From Eretmocerus hayati (taxonomy: Eukaryota > Arthropoda > Insecta > Hymenoptera > Aphelinidae): 64,000 bases of DNA. Position numbers and translations under genes: made by a program. Numbering within the stretch: the first letter of the stretch is position 1; each line of letters begins with the position of its first letter. The stretch is from the NCBI GenBank assembly GCA_029851415.1, contig CM056742.1:153517121-153581120 (forward strand). Reading direction: 5' to 3'. Positions 43,860-57,800 of the stretch are shown in pieces. The notes below the pieces were generated by a model. It ran no database searches. It had not been told where the DNA came from and was given only the letters and a program-made list of their open reading frames with translations.

Positions 43860-46123
43860 ATTGAACAAGTCTGATTTCTTTATAAAACGAGTTAGAATAA
43901 GTTCAATAATTAACACTGTAAGCCCAAGCCTACAAGTTCAATTAAGGTAGTTTTATAAAAGTTTATTATCGATCCAAAAGTCTGGCATTGTGTATATGTT
44001 CTAAAGATCATTTTTACTGGTGAAAACTGAGCATGAATGAGAATAACTCTGCACAACTTAATTCTTAAAACAATGATGATAGCAGTACATAGCTTCACTT
44101 TGAAACGAACAAATGAGTAAGATCAGTTAGATTAGATAGAAAAGTTTGAAACGAGTAATTTCACGATTATCCATCAATTTACCCCAGTTGACTTACACAA
44201 AAGAATATTCACCTACTGGTTTAATGTTAGTTACTTATGGAACAGACTGTTACATATGTATTGATTCTGTTGCAAGTAAATGGCTACTTTTGTGATCAAT
44301 TATTCTCGAGTGACGTCGATGAAGGATGCAATATTTTAATGATGAATATCAAAAGCTCTCATTCATACTCCGTGTGTGGTGCACGAGTACACAACACTGG
44401 TTTTCTGCCACTAATTGTTCTCGATATCTTGACACTCCAAAGGCAAATAATGTAACAGAAAAATGTTACTGTTGAGCATTTTGATACACGTATTCATGAG
44501 AATGCTTTGCCAGCTCTTGAATTCGGACCAGTAGAATTTCCAAGTTAATTCTTTCTGGAATTTCAAAGCAAAATTTTAGAGGCCACAGATGGGATGTGTA
44601 CACCGAAATCGAATTTTGTTTTTTTTTATACATACTGCTTATATGAACTATAAGGTTACATCCATAGAAGGCATCAATATCAATCTAACTATTCCATTAT
44701 GTATATCTTCATTGTGTTACTCTGTTAGTTTTCATTTGATCAAACTAACTCGAAGAGAAGTCACCTGTCACTATGAATCAATCTCTTTTCAAAAGATGTA
44801 ATAAAAAATGAATGAATATTTTTATGAAAGAAGCATTACCTGGCAGTCGCCAAAACGAATACAACTTCCAGAAAAAAAATGATACAATAACTACATATTT
44901 TATTCTTAAATCTGTGGAATTTTTACGTGCTTTGAAAAGTTGAAGGCGTATTTCTTGTTTCTGATAGCTCTCTAATCCATGATTTTTGGGAATAGTTGAA
45001 AGAAACTGTGTGTACAACGATATTTCACGTACATTTGGTGAATTGTTAAGTACTGCTCAAACTGAAATCATTGTAAAAGTATCAAAATTCACGAATATTG
45101 TACAAATATTTTTTGATTTGATATGAATCAAAAATCGCACTAGATCGTTCCATGAGGAATGCTTATGCATTTAAATAGTTTGAGGAACGATGAACAAGCT
45201 GAAGAGATTGACGGACTACTAATCATTCTCTATTTTCAATTCGAGAACTGTCAGCTGCTGTGTATAATCACTTGAGTTATTTCAATGATCAAACTTCGTG
45301 AGGTATGCCCGGCACAACATTTATAGAAGAGTGTGTATGCTTCAATCATTGTGGTTCCAACTCTATGATTCCTGGGACTGTAATCAATCCCTAACACTGT
45401 GTGGATCATTTCAAATCCACAGGTTGTGATTGATGAATTGTTATTCGTAGATAGAGGCAGAAATTGTGTGTATATATATTTATACTTGTATCTATACCTT
45501 CTTCGTCTTTGAGAAAGATGCGTGATTTAAATCATATTTTGTAAGACTTTTCAAAAAAAAACTCGAGGTATTGCGTTTCTGAAATTCAGCTCATAAAATC
45601 TATTTCCTGATACTCTTTATCTGTTTTCATCGTACAACTAAAATAGAAAATTAGTATAAAAGTGAGGCAAAAATTTCATCATGAACCATGAGCATATACT
45701 TATGGTGAAATTGCCCATGTCATTAACTTATTTTCATATGTGTGAGTCCTCAAATACTGTGATTGAGAGAAGCATAGTCCGTGGCGAAATAAAGTAACTT
45801 ATATTTTACAGGGTGCTAACATATGTAATTTGCATTCTATCAACTGTGGATACACGTCCTATGAAGTAGATGATAATTTCACAGATTTTCAGGGGAATGA
45901 GCAGAAAATAGTCGTGTACTTGGTATAGACAATTACTTTATAAAATTATGTAACATATTATGTACATGTTAAAATCACGTCAGGAACATGAAAGTCACAG
46001 TTCAACTAATTTAATAAATGACAATATCATTAATATAAGTATCGGATGTTTCTTATCCCTTGACTTTGGTTGTATGTACATTAAAAAGAGATGATTGAAA
46101 CATGATACTCCCTAAGAAATCTT
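43860..46123. other. Convergent 3' region between the ZIP gene and NSL2
   Basis: No further gene is seen. It must hold the 3' UTRs of both flanking, convergent genes. AATAAA on the plus strand occurs at 45788-45793. At 46010-46018 the word TTTAATAAA contains AATAAA (plus, 46013-46018) overlapping ATTAAA on the minus strand (46015-46010), about 110 bases beyond the NSL2 stop. This could serve both genes. The small ORFs at 44237-45017 are probably chance. Confidence 0.45.
46010..46018. terminator. Candidate overlapping bidirectional poly(A) signals
   Basis: AATAAA (plus) and ATTAAA (minus) share bases inside TTTAATAAA. The minus-strand hexamer is at a normal distance from the NSL2 stop. The plus-strand one would imply a 3' UTR of about 2.2 kb for the ZIP mRNA. 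Confidence 0.35.
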
Positions 46124-47996
46124 TTACATCGACACCAGGTCGTCCCTATCGCTCATTTGGGCATTGAGACTGAAAGCTGTATCCGTACTGGCTTCACTGT
46201 TGACACTCTCATTAAAGTGACTCTTTTTGTTGACAACATCGTTCATTTCGCGCATAATACCAGCCATATCGTCATCTGGATCGATTTCTTGCGTATTACC
46301 AACCACATCAATTTCCATCTTGTTCTTTGGAATCTCTGGTATAGGTAATTTCTCTTCTCTTACCTGAGGAAACATAGAGATCTCTTCATCTTACAGAAAT
46401 GGGTAAAGCGTGGAACACGTGATTCGTTACATACCTTCAAGGGTTCCAACTCGATTACACCAGGTAGTTGGGCATGAAAGACGCAATTTGTGTCAAAAAT
46501 AACAGGCACTGGTTCATGGCATGGCATATCAGCTTCCAAAGATCCACACGCTTTGAACAAGACTTGATTCTGGTCCTGCATGTATGAGAAAAGCGTGAGT
46601 CAATAACACTTGAGCTGATGGCTTTATGTAAGTCAACTTCAGTGACGTTAAAGTTCAACTCTTGTCAAATTCACATCGATTGGACAGCATACCTTAAGAA
46701 TATGTTTGCGACAATATTTAGAGGACGGTAAGGTTCTCTCTCCACACTTAACACCTCCTTCAGTGAAAATGCATTTCTGTATACTTGGAGCTTTCTGAAC
46801 GGGACCATCCGTAACCTGAGCTCGACGCTCCAATAGTTTCTTGTGTAAAATGGCCTCCACACCACTGCGACGATGGTAGCCATTCAAAGCCTTGAGTTTT
46901 TCATACATTTTTTTTTCTTTGGCTGTTTCTTTTGCTTGGTCATGTATACTGCATAACGTCTCTTTTTCCTTTTTCAAAGTGTGCAAGTATTTTCGTCTTT
47001 TTTCTTTTAAGCTATACTGTAGTCTCTTGAACTGATCAACATACAAAGCTTGTAGCCTCATCAATTTTTCCCTAGCAATGTAAACCACTTCCTCAGCAGT
47101 GTAAACTCCAGCATGCCTGTGAACATAAGATAAATATCGAATACTTTGAGAATATTTGCAAAGAAACGATTTTGAGGGATAGATTTGCCCTGCAACACTA
47201 AGCCATTCAGACTCTACCAATTTCTCACCTCAAAGGATCTTCTTCAGAGCTGTGGAGGCTCTCATTATCACTTTCATCGAGGTAATTCCCCCTAATGGTA
47301 TCAGTAATTAGCGTTGGCTCCACATCACTGTCTGAAGAACTAGCATAATCTAGGATGTCAGGGCCTTTTGCATTAACTTTCTGAGCATCAATTTCAGCTG
47401 CATCAAACAGAAGTATATGAATGAGATCATGTATCATTAGATTCTGTTGAAAGAAAGGATAACTTACTGAAAGGATTCAAGATCTCATCTTTCTCAGCCT
47501 CTGGTTCTTCTTTTTTGACGACTGGATCCTTTGGTTTCACATAATGCTCCAAATTCAACAATAGAGTTTCTGGACTCTCTGGTAGAGAATGTTTAGATGT
47601 AGACTTGGTTCTGGCGAGTTGAGCTTTGCGAGCATGCTCAAGGCAGTAGCTACATATACAGATAATACACTCATCAGCATTTCAACTCGAAAAATGTAAT
47701 CAGAAATGTAATTATGAGTGATATACTCACGACAACTCTCCTCTATCCAACTTGGGTGCTGGTTTCTGACATTTCCGCCCATTTGTATTGTATGTGAAAC
47801 AACATGGTCTAAAAGGCGCAGCAGTGTCCTCTAATATGTGCCTTGGGCAGTATAAATATGCATCTAAGCATGGCAGACTACACTCATATGATGAGTAAGA
47901 GCACTTTTGTTGTTCCTTCACTTGTTTTACAAGTGGATTCACAGACGTGTTTGCAGTCGGGATAGGCATTGTTGAGGGCTTGGGGACCCGAAACAT
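46124..47996 (-). CDS. dgt1: NSL complex subunit 2 (KANSL2 / dgt1)
   Basis: Subunit of the nonspecific-lethal complex that directs the MOF (KAT8) histone H4 acetyltransferase to promoters; the fly orthologue was also found as dim gamma-tubulin 1 in spindle screens. Exons on the minus strand: 47996-47731, 47649-47468, 47397-47229, 47116-46693, 46575-46435, 46363-46124, giving 473 residues against about 490 in human. Two zinc-binding C3Hc3H-type repeats are visible. The first is C32-x6-C39-x3-C43-x6-C50-x2-H53, running on to CCFTYNTNGRKCQKPAPK and YCLEHARKAQ. The second is C321-x8-C330-x10-C341-x2-H344, followed by VLFKACGSL. Between them lie an acidic segment (SSSDSDVEPTLITDTIRGNY) and a Lys/Glu-rich likely coiled coil (about 235-300). 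CVFHAQLPGVIELEPLK, near the end, is a strongly conserved family block. An in-frame stop directly before the ATG supports the start. Confidence 0.93.
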
Positions 47997-50900
47997 TTCC
48001 TAACTGTAACACAAAGAGAGCATTCCTATGAAACAACAAGCTCAGTGATCAGAGACACAGAGAACTAATTTACAAATTTGGTACCATAAAAAATCTACTA
48101 AAATCAATCTCCACACTGTTGAACAATTCAAAATTCGCGCGCATTCATCCGTCTACTCCTGAGTCAAAACAACTCATCGATTTTTCATTTTAGGGATAAA
48201 ATATCGTTATACGAGAACCAGAAAGCTACAGAATATTACAGCCACGATCCCTGCATCGTCGAGAACGAGAAAATTTCCACAAAATCATCAAATTTCTACC
48301 AGATTACTAAAAAAACAAAAGGAGCACGTGGTTCTCAAGCTTGACACGAGCGGTTGGTGGCGCGACGCTGGCGACAGCACTGCCGCGTAGCAGCTTCATC
48401 CTCTTCTGGATGAGAGATCCGCTGTGGCAGCCATTTTGCCCAGGTGCGGGCTCAGGTCGGGTTCTTCGCGTGTGTGTGCAGAGCTCGGCGCGTGGTGCTG
48501 GTCGCTCTCTGTGCCTCGGTGTCGCGGCTGGCCCCGTGTGCTTCTGTCTATAACTCTTGGGCACAGAGGCAAATATACCCCGTGGGTGTTGTATACCCAG
48601 AGAACACTACGCGTGAGTTTTAAATAGCACCCCGAGAAACAAAGAGAAAGAGAATTCTCAACCCCGCCGTTCTACCTCGCCCGCACACACAGAAAACCGT
48701 TGTCGAGAGAAACACGAGAGTTACCTCCAGGAGTCAGGAAGCAGAGAGTGAAATCGGCCTCATACCCAGCTCACGGGGGCCCTGCTTTACAAAATAAAGG
48801 TGAGAATGAGAGAGGCGCGACCTTTTACAGAAAAAAAAAAAGAGAGCCGATATGCGTGATGCAAACACCTTGGCAGCTCGCGTCGATATGTGCGCCGTTG
48901 CAAAGAATGTGGCCCCCATCATATACATGATGAATTTCAGCAACCAGGAGGCAGCTGGAATTAATGGTCTAACCGTCTTATAGCTGCATGACCCTCGATT
49001 TATGCATTATTTATTGATTTCGAGATGAAAATTTCGTCTTGTGGCTATCGACTGGTAAGGTCGGAGGTGCGCTTAGCTCGAGAGCGTTAGCGAGTAGCTC
49101 CGCCATATTACAATTTGCCTCTCTCGATCTCACAATTGGGAGTCGAAGAAATTGCGTCGCAATTTCTTTTGATCGAAACATCATGCAGGAAAACATCGAC
49201 TCCGGGGTTGAGGGTCACACTGTGACTAGAGATTATGTGGGTTCAAACTTGGTGATTAGCAAGGGTTTCTGAAAGTCGAAGTGATGTAACGTTTTGGCTG
49301 TTGGGGAAAAGAAGAAGTCAGAGCATTTCAGGAACGGTAACGAGATCGTATATGGAGCCCTGAACCACTTGTACAACTTGAAAGTTGAAATCTCATCCTA
49401 TAATTCTGGTTTCGCTGAAAAATCATCCATGTAAATCTTATCGTGATTAGCGTATACAGCTGTGGGTTTACGGTGTGTATAAAATAAAACACTCATTCCC
49501 CTCCCTCGACTCCAGCTCTGACCCAGGATGACGAAATTATTATCATCGGAAAAAAGTCACGCAAAATTGATCATCTCGCGCATGCGCACATGGTATGAAT
49601 GACGTCACCGTAAACAAATCATCTATACACCAATACACCCACGCAAAGAGCGCGAACTAACCATCAGTGTTTGTTCTGATGGAACACAGTTCAGTGCAGC
49701 GAGTTCATTTCACGCCAAAGTAATTCAATGATCTTCAAATTTTTGTAAATATTCTTGGCCATTTGCTCTCAGTCATTGTTGCTGGCAAAAACAGTTAGTT
49801 AATTTAACCAATAAGCAGTTCCAAAATGTAACTGCATGCAGGCATCTGCTAAGTTTGAAAGTTGAACCAAGACTGGTTATTTAGTGTGAGCACATTTCGA
49901 TGTAATCGCGAAAATTGAAAGTTTCAGCCTGATTGAAATGATTAATGATTAAGTAGTGAAACTGGAAAGAAAAGACAGCAAATTTTTGTCTTTGACATGG
50001 ATATGTAAAATAGCATCTTTCAGCAAGGTAGCTCAGGACTCGGCAAAAGAGCGGGTTGCAGATCGATAGATGGGAAAATTTGCATTGGAATGCTTTTCGG
50101 TAGGATTTCAACGATTTTCATTTTCCAAAAACCTACAATAAGAAAAAGATAGAATTCTGAACTGAACTCCTGACATCTATTGTTCCGAGATGACCTTTAC
50201 CTTTGGTTAAAACGTTTTTGCTCTCCCAACGTGTGAGGATATAGCCATGTTCCAATAACGAATAGCTTTGTGGTCGACTCATGGTGTTAATGAAAAATTT
50301 ACGAGAAATTGTCCAGTCTTATCATTTACCTAGTCATTCACCACCTACTGAAATTTTGTTTACTCATCAGTGAATCTCAAGTTTACGAAGGTGTTAGAAC
50401 CCCTTCTTCAATCAAATTATTTTGTCAATGACAGAGAGTAAACCGTTCCGGATCTTCTGAGAGGTGATTCAAAATTGCATCTTGGGTTGAAGTTCCCATC
50501 ATCGTGTAGCTGCTTCCCGCGCGAAAACGTTTCGTCATTCTGAAGAGTTGATTCTATGAACTAAGAAGTTGAAGGAATAATTGGAAATTCCGTTACTATA
50601 GAAATTGAGGTTTCTGGACTATTATGTCCACCACGTAAAAGAAATATGAATTAGAGCCCTGCACACACCAAAATCAAGTATTCACAATTCAGATAAATGA
50701 CAGGGTTAAACTGAGGATCGCGAGTAAAAGCACAAATTGCACAAACGAAAAATGGAAGGCAGTAGATTTCATCTGCATGTCACTAAGAAAAAAGGAAAAG
50801 ACTGAGAACCAGTTTCTACGGTTACAGACAACACTGAGTAAAGGACACATTACACTAATCTAATCCAGATTGATACCATCATAATAAATAATACATTTTT

Positions 50901-51478
50901 GTGGGAATTTCGTGCTTGGTCCAAACTTAACTAAAATACTGTTTTCATTAAATATAATAGACAAAAATGAACTACAGTGATAAGCATGTCTCATTTACTT
51001 TTGACACTGTTGAGTTATTATCGAAGGTGCAAATCTGCGAAAGATATTGTTCCTGCTCCATGAACGTACGTGTTCGTGAATAAAAATTTACACTTAATTC
51101 ATAAGCACCGGCTAAGTATAGATCCAGGTAAATATTGCGGCACTAGTCATCTATCGCAAAACGGGCATATTTCTTATCAGCTACAACTAGACCCTACAAA
51201 AGGTCCATTTATTAATAACATTCTCTCAATAGAACACACTCGCAACCGCTAACTACACATATCATTTTACAAAATTTAATTACCTTAGCCACCCTTCATA
51301 CGATGTCTTTCGTATTCCGGCAGAGTTTCAAGTGCCCATGCATAAAACTCCCGGTCACGCGAAAAATCCCGATAATGGCAACAGCTCTCGTTTCATTCGT
51401 TCCGATCTATCCGCGCACCAAGAAATGGCACACGCACACACGACACATCCTCGCGGAATCGACGAACCCGCCACTACA
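47997..51478. promoter_or_regulatory. Promoter-rich region between NSL2 and Cyclin T
   Basis: Contains the NSL2 5' UTR and promoter. A GC-rich stretch at about 48330-48600 with GCCATTTTG (48429-48437, YY1/Pho-like) is a reasonable promoter for NSL2 on the minus strand, or for an unknown plus-strand transcript. A second cluster at 49578-49607 is listed separately. Between about 49700 and 51300 no feature is seen beyond AT-rich DNA. The frames at 48307-48930 on both strands follow from the GC content and lack family resemblance. Confidence 0.4.
49578..49607. promoter_or_regulatory. NRF1-type and CRE-type sites in one 30-bp cluster
   Basis: GCGCATGCGC (49578-49587) is a perfect NRF1-type palindrome (the fly factor is Ewg). 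TGACGTCA (49600-49607) is a perfect CRE palindrome. About 80-110 bases downstream come CAGTGTTTG and TTCAGTGCAG, which look like arthropod initiators. No coding exon follows for 2.2 kb, so this may be a distal Cyclin T promoter or the promoter of a non-coding RNA. Confidence 0.45.
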
Positions 51479-51497
51479 TGACGTCACCATATATAAA
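51479..51497 (+). promoter_or_regulatory. Candidate Cyclin T core promoter: CRE plus TATA box
   Basis: TGACGTCA (51479-51486) is followed after three bases by TATATAAA (51490-51497). Transcription would start at about 51520-51530, giving an unspliced 5' UTR of about 340 bases to the Cyclin T ATG at 51867. The 132-codon frame at 51303-51701 overlaps this promoter and is not taken as a gene. Confidence 0.5.
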
Positions 51498-51866
51498 CTT
51501 TACTGTACAGCAGCAGCACTTGTTACAAAGCTAACCTGTTGTTTTCTCGTCTTTCAGGTTGTTCACCACGTCACTCTTGGTTCATTGCGACCATCGTCGC
51601 CAATCGTTTCGGCGCAACTGCGGCGAAAATCATCAGCGGCCAACCAAATACAAGAGGTGGGTATCGCGAAGTTAGCTACAAGTGGCGACGCCTATATATA
51701 GGATCGAGATCGAGCTTTAACCATCGATATACATTATCTCGATATCGTCGTGGTGGAGCCACGCGAAGTAGGCCACGCTGTGCATCAGCAGCAGCCAGCA
51801 GCAGAGCAGCAGGAGGCAGCATTTCCGCAGTCTCGCGGATCCTCCTGGTGTGTTGTACATAATTAA

Positions 51867-54800
51867 ATGGCCTCGGACGAGAAATGGTATTTCACAAAGG
51901 AGCAGTTAGCAAATACCCCGAGCAGAAAAAATGGCATCAACGCCGATAAAGAGCTGAGCTACAGGCAGCAAGCGGCCAATTTTATCCAGGATATGGGCCA
52001 GCGGCTCATGGTGTATCCTTTCTCTGCCTCTGACTCCACGAGCCAGCTGCTGCGAGGTGGCCAATACACGCCGCCCCAGCTACTCATGAGTCTATATTGC
52101 CCTGAGCTCCAGGTATCTCCGGTCTCACTTGATATCCACGTATTCGCTGAGTCCCGGTCAGTCCGCGCATCTGGAAAATGTGGGACTGCTCGGGGTAAAC
52201 GCGTGGACACGCGTCGTTCCCAACGCGAGCTCGCGCGTTCAGTGAATCAGTCGAGGTCATCCCGAAAAGCATCCACGTAGCTAAACGCTTCTACGTGATC
52301 TCGAGAGATGGATGCGATAGCTATGATTTAGCCGACCTCGTGGCTTACTCATACGAGATGACTCATGGACTCCTGAGAGATCCTGGTGACCTGGTTCCGG
52401 GGTCTATGCAGGGATGTTTTTTTTTCATCCTAAGACTGAGCTCTGTAGCACTAGCTTCAGGATATTAAGCCTAGGCTAGATTCTTGATGATCTTTACAGG
52501 TTTTCGATTTCTATCTTAATGCTTTCGAATGGGACCTCCAGTAAAGGACACCAAAGCAGTGCAAAGCTATGTTAGGACTAGATGAGTTTCAGGACATACC
52601 ATAATGAAATTCTTGACTAATTTGTTGAATTTGAAAATACCATAAACAACATTCCTCCATTATTGAGTTTACCTGTAGTTACATCCATTTGGTTATGAAT
52701 CAAGACTTTTTGAAGTTTGAGAGCTGTGCATATCCGTTATATACCTAAAAATTCAAGTTTATCTTTTGCACTGACTGATTAGTTTCACCAATATGAAACT
52801 CTTAAAAGAAAACATCATTGTGCTCAGCCAGTTCAGTATACCATCAATTGACAAACAAAGCATACACTACCTTCCCTTACAGTGTGATAGTTAGACTGAT
52901 TTCTAGATGTTCAGAATAAAAATTGGGATGATGCTTGGTGGATAAATGTAGATTCTTTGAGCAAGCTTCGTTCCCAGAAATGACACCTAAATAAAACAGA
53001 AACTACTATATCCTGCATCAACATCTTAGGGTTTGATCTTTGAAAACTTTTCACACACTAGTTTGAAGTAATCCAAAGTGACTGATAGAGTAGGAGTAAA
53101 TTTTCAATTGTTACATCATTTGACTTTCCTAGTCCATTATGCAATCAAGTATCTCAAAAACAAGCTTTGCGTCCCAACTTATGCTTCTCTCAGATATTCT
53201 CATCAGGAATCTTTTTGTACAAAGAGAAACTTTGGTGCTCCTTAGCATTCTGAACTGGTAGTTCAGCCCAATCAGGATTTCTTATGATATCTCATGCTCC
53301 TTGGGTTATTTTGACAAAATGAAACTGTCCAAGCAATAGAACCCATAGAACATCTGATGTTTCATCCCTCAACCTTAACGAATCTTATGACCTGACCTTT
53401 CCCATCCTGAGAGACCGGAGATCTATGGAATATTATAATCCTACTTGAGATATCTCCCTTATATTTCCTTAACTAATATGAATAACAGGTCTCAGCTATG
53501 TATAAATACAGCCATTGTGTACATGCACCGGTTTTATGTGTTCCACTCGCTGACGCAGTTCCACAGGAACTCTATTGCGACAGCAGCACTCTTCCTTGCT
53601 GCAAAAGTAGAAGAGCAGCCAAGGAAACTGGAACATGTAATCAAAGTGGCACACATGTGCCTTCACAGAGATGCTCCTGCACTAGACCCAAAATCTGAAG
53701 TAAGTCTAATTCAACCAATTATGAAGTCATAATTTTCTTCAATCTATAGCATTTCTGTGGGGTTTAAATGATTATTGACAACTTTTCAATCTTTCCTGTG
53801 TTATTCCCTGTCTGTCACAAATCTGAGAGAGTCAAGAAATCTTACATTTCAGTAACTTTTATGCACTGTTAAGTTAGCACACCCCTGGATGTTCAGTTGT
53901 GTAGTTTCCACTCCATAATTATTCATCTTGAAATTAATCCCCTGTCATGAGCATAGTAAATTTCCAGTTCCATCACTTTGAATGATTTTGTACCCTCTGG
54001 CATTTCAGATATCTGTTTTTCATTCCACCTTCTCCAAGTATCTAATGTTTAAATATCACAATATCCGCTAGCATCTGCAGCCAATCATCTGCAGCACTGA
54101 TTCTTACCTTTTTTTTCTGAAGATGAGAAAGATTAATACTTCTTATTTCATCAATGCTTTAGATTGAAAGAGATCGAAATACCTACCTCACCTTTGTGTA
54201 CTTCAAGTACAAAAAGCAATCATCATCATTCTTCTTCTAACATAACTGATCAAGCTCCTTGAAGTTAATAATCAATTTCTTTGTATTTTGCAGCAATATC
54301 AAGAACAGGCTCAGGACTTAGTATTTAATGAGAATGTTCTCCTACAAACATTGGGGTTTGATGTTGCTATTGATCATCCTCACACTCATGTAGTTAGATG
54401 TTGCCATTTAGTAAAAGGTGAGTTTTTTGATTCTAAAAAAGTTTTATTCAAAATCATGACCAAAATATTCTGTAGAAGTTTCTGTGTATGATTTCCACCT
54501 GTATGATCCATGTGTATGATCCCACTGGAATCATTTTTTATGGGTAACATTCCTCAGAATATTTTCGTTGTGTAGAATGAGCTGACATTGTCTTATAAAT
54601 CGTCTAAGAGATGAAAATTCTGTTTCCAGCAAGCAAAGACTTAGCCCAAACTTCATACTTTATGGCATCAAACAGGTCAGTATTTCTTGATTTGGTGTCA
54701 AATGGAACCAATTGTGGTATTGCTTTTTGAAGACTTACCTCAGTTGCAGAAGAAAATTAGTTACACTTGAGTCAAATGCTTTCCCGTCCTTTTTTACAAG

Positions 54801-57800
54801 TGAAATCCTTACACTCATTTTGAGATCGATTTGATTCTTGGAATACAAACGCAATTATTCTACTGAAAAGTGCATCTCTCAAATCCAGTGTTCTTGTATC
54901 ATGAGTGAAAAAATAGTGTTGGCTGCTGCTTCCCATAAATGATCTCGTTCAAAAGCAGGTTGCTCTTGCCTCACTATAGTTAAAATATTATCCTTATATC
55001 CTTGGGCAAAAAATTGCGCCATGAATTACTACTTGAAATTTAGCTTTTGTAGAATTGATCATAATAAGATAATTCTAACCGATATCCTTTCCTTCTATTC
55101 CAGTTTGCATTTGACAACAATGTGCCTGCAGTACAAACCTACAGTAGTTGCGTGTTTCTGTATACATCTAGCATGTAAATGGTCGAATTGGGAAGTGAGT
55201 GTCAAAGTTAGATTTAAACAAGATGGAGAACGGTAAGAGTTTGATGAATAATATGGATGTTTTCTTTCAAGATCCCACAAAGTAATGAAGGAAAGTACTG
55301 GTTTTGGTATGTTGATAAGACAGTCACAACTGAATTGTTAGCCCAGCTAACGGGAGAATTCTTACACATATTTGATAAGTGTCCTTCAAGACTTAAACGA
55401 AAAATAAATAGTATATCAGCAAGTCAAAGCCCGAACATGCCGCATCCAAGTACATCCAGCACCTTATTCGTAAGTAACGTATTTCTATTTGGTGTGAACT
55501 TTCACAGGAACAATATTACTCTTGGGAAGTGTTCCACAAGGTTTTGATTTCAAAGCGATTTCTCGTCATGACATGGAGATTTATGTAATTGTTATCGAAT
55601 CTAAGGTTTGCTAGTTCGTACATTCTGAATGGAATTCAGGAATAGTGTACATGATTGTAATTTTCAATATTATTTCAAGCTTGCAAATCCTTAAGAGTCC
55701 TATCACGGCTCTTTAAAACTATTGAATTCTTGTAACCTTCAACGTAATTAATAGCGTTTCTGGTGTTTCCATAGCTGATTCATTTTCATTTCAAAAACTA
55801 TTGCTGAGTCTTTCCATAGTAAAGGATGATGGAGATTTCGATAAGCAATGTCGGTGCTAGGATTTCATCATTGATCTCATGCAAACCATTGTTTTAATGA
55901 TTTATCAATTTTTGCAGGAAACTGAGCCGAGAAAACTTTCACCATCACATCCTGATGCTATCAGTTTGAATTTTCCGTCATCATCTAGCCGCTCAACGGA
56001 TTCGGAAAGCAGTGTCAAAAAATCTAGCTCTTCATTATCTGGGCGTGCATCTGTGGATTACCGAGAATATCGTGAGAAGAAAGAACGGGAACGCCTCGAC
56101 CGCGAGAAAGCAGCCAGTACCTCCTCTAGTTCACTGAATTCAGATCCAAATAAGCATCATTCGCACCATCATAAACCAGGAAGCACGTCGTTGCCAAATA
56201 AGCATTCTAGCAGCTCTTCGTCTAGTAATATGAAACAACCCGCTCATCATAATCATCATCAAAATTCACGGCAGGATGCTAAGAATGTGATGGCTCAGAG
56301 ACACTCTGGCATCACTAGTAGTAGTAATAGCAATCAGTCTCGAGACAGACAAAGAATGTCCAGAGACTTCAATTCGTGCAATACAAGTGGTAGTCTTTCG
56401 CACAACCACTTGCTCGATAGCTCTTTGGACGTATCGATCAATAACTATGCTCAGGAAAGTTCTACAATTCATCCACCTGAAAAGCTGAGCAATATGACCC
56501 ATAAATCTCACGAGAGCCGAGGCGCCGATACAAGGCATACGAAGCAGCCTTCGCAACAGCAAAAAGATGCCAAACCTTATGTGAAGTACGCCGATCAGTC
56601 GAGAACATCCCGAAAACCATTGGACATACTGGAGCAGAGAAGCGAGGAAGTCAGAAAAATCATCGAGAAGCCTTTGCCACCGCCGAAACCAAGAGCCGAA
56701 GTGATTAAAGAAGAATTCGCGGCAATGATGCTCAAACAGCCTCATCAGCCGTCCAAGTATGAGAAGCCTCCTGTTCCTTCAGTCAATATGTCTCAGCCTT
56801 CGTCACTGCCCAACGAGTCGAAAATGAACCTGCTAAATGTCGGACAGACTGCTTTCAGTATAGAAAAATCGCCGAATGCTCCCGTTTCGGCAGCGCAAAT
56901 GTCTCACAAGTCCATGTCTGCGTCTTCCAAAAGTAATCAGCTAATGCCTGTGAAAAATGGCAGTTCGTCTTCAACGTCTTCCTTCAGCTTACTAGGCAAC
57001 TTGGACGATCCTAAGTCTGAAAAAAGGCCACGACATCCCAACGAACGAGATTCGCAGGCTCTACAGGCACCACCTCCCACGCATAAGCATAGATCCCTGT
57101 TCAGTCCCGAAAAGACGCTGACGCCAACACCTAAGGAATCTTTGCATTCGCAAAGGCCTAAGCCGAAGCAGAAGACGTCGCCTGCCGTACCAAAACTAGA
57201 TTCGATGTCTGGTCAAACGAATAGTAGCATCGGGTTAATGTCTGACCAGAAGCATAAAACATCGAATAACTTGAATCCGACAGGGTTCCCATCGCAAAAA
57301 TCCCGAGAGGCTGTCGAAAATTTAGATTCGAGACAGCAGCTCTCTGATACTCATGCACGTGAATTCAGCTCGAGTTTTGGTGTTCACGAGCAATTTGGTT
57401 TTGGTGGAAGCCGTACCCTCGATTCCGTGCAACAGAGTAAGGATGGTAAGGGTGCAGGTATCAAGTCACCGATGGAACTCGGAAAATCGTTCGACGGATC
57501 ATCGGATTCATCCTTCAGGCACGACCAGCAGCACGGTTTGAGCAACGGTCTAGACTTTGCTAAGCACGAATTCTCAACGATAGATCCTTCGAGCTTTATC
57601 GTGAAAGACCAGCCTCCAGAGCAGTTGTTCAGCCACGAGATGCCTTCATCTGACACGATGTTCATGAGACAGGAGTCGCAAGCCAAAGTTTCCGACTTTC
57701 TTCTCTTTGAAACGAAAAAAGATTCGAAGGAGACCAGTCTAACGAGTATGAAACCAGAAAGATACTCGCCATTGAAGTCAGCGCAGAGTATCAGCGCTCT

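Noticed and set aside
51303..51701. 132-codon plus-strand frame before Cyclin T
   Set aside because: It overlaps the CRE/TATA promoter and the likely 5' UTR, and its translation shows no domain.
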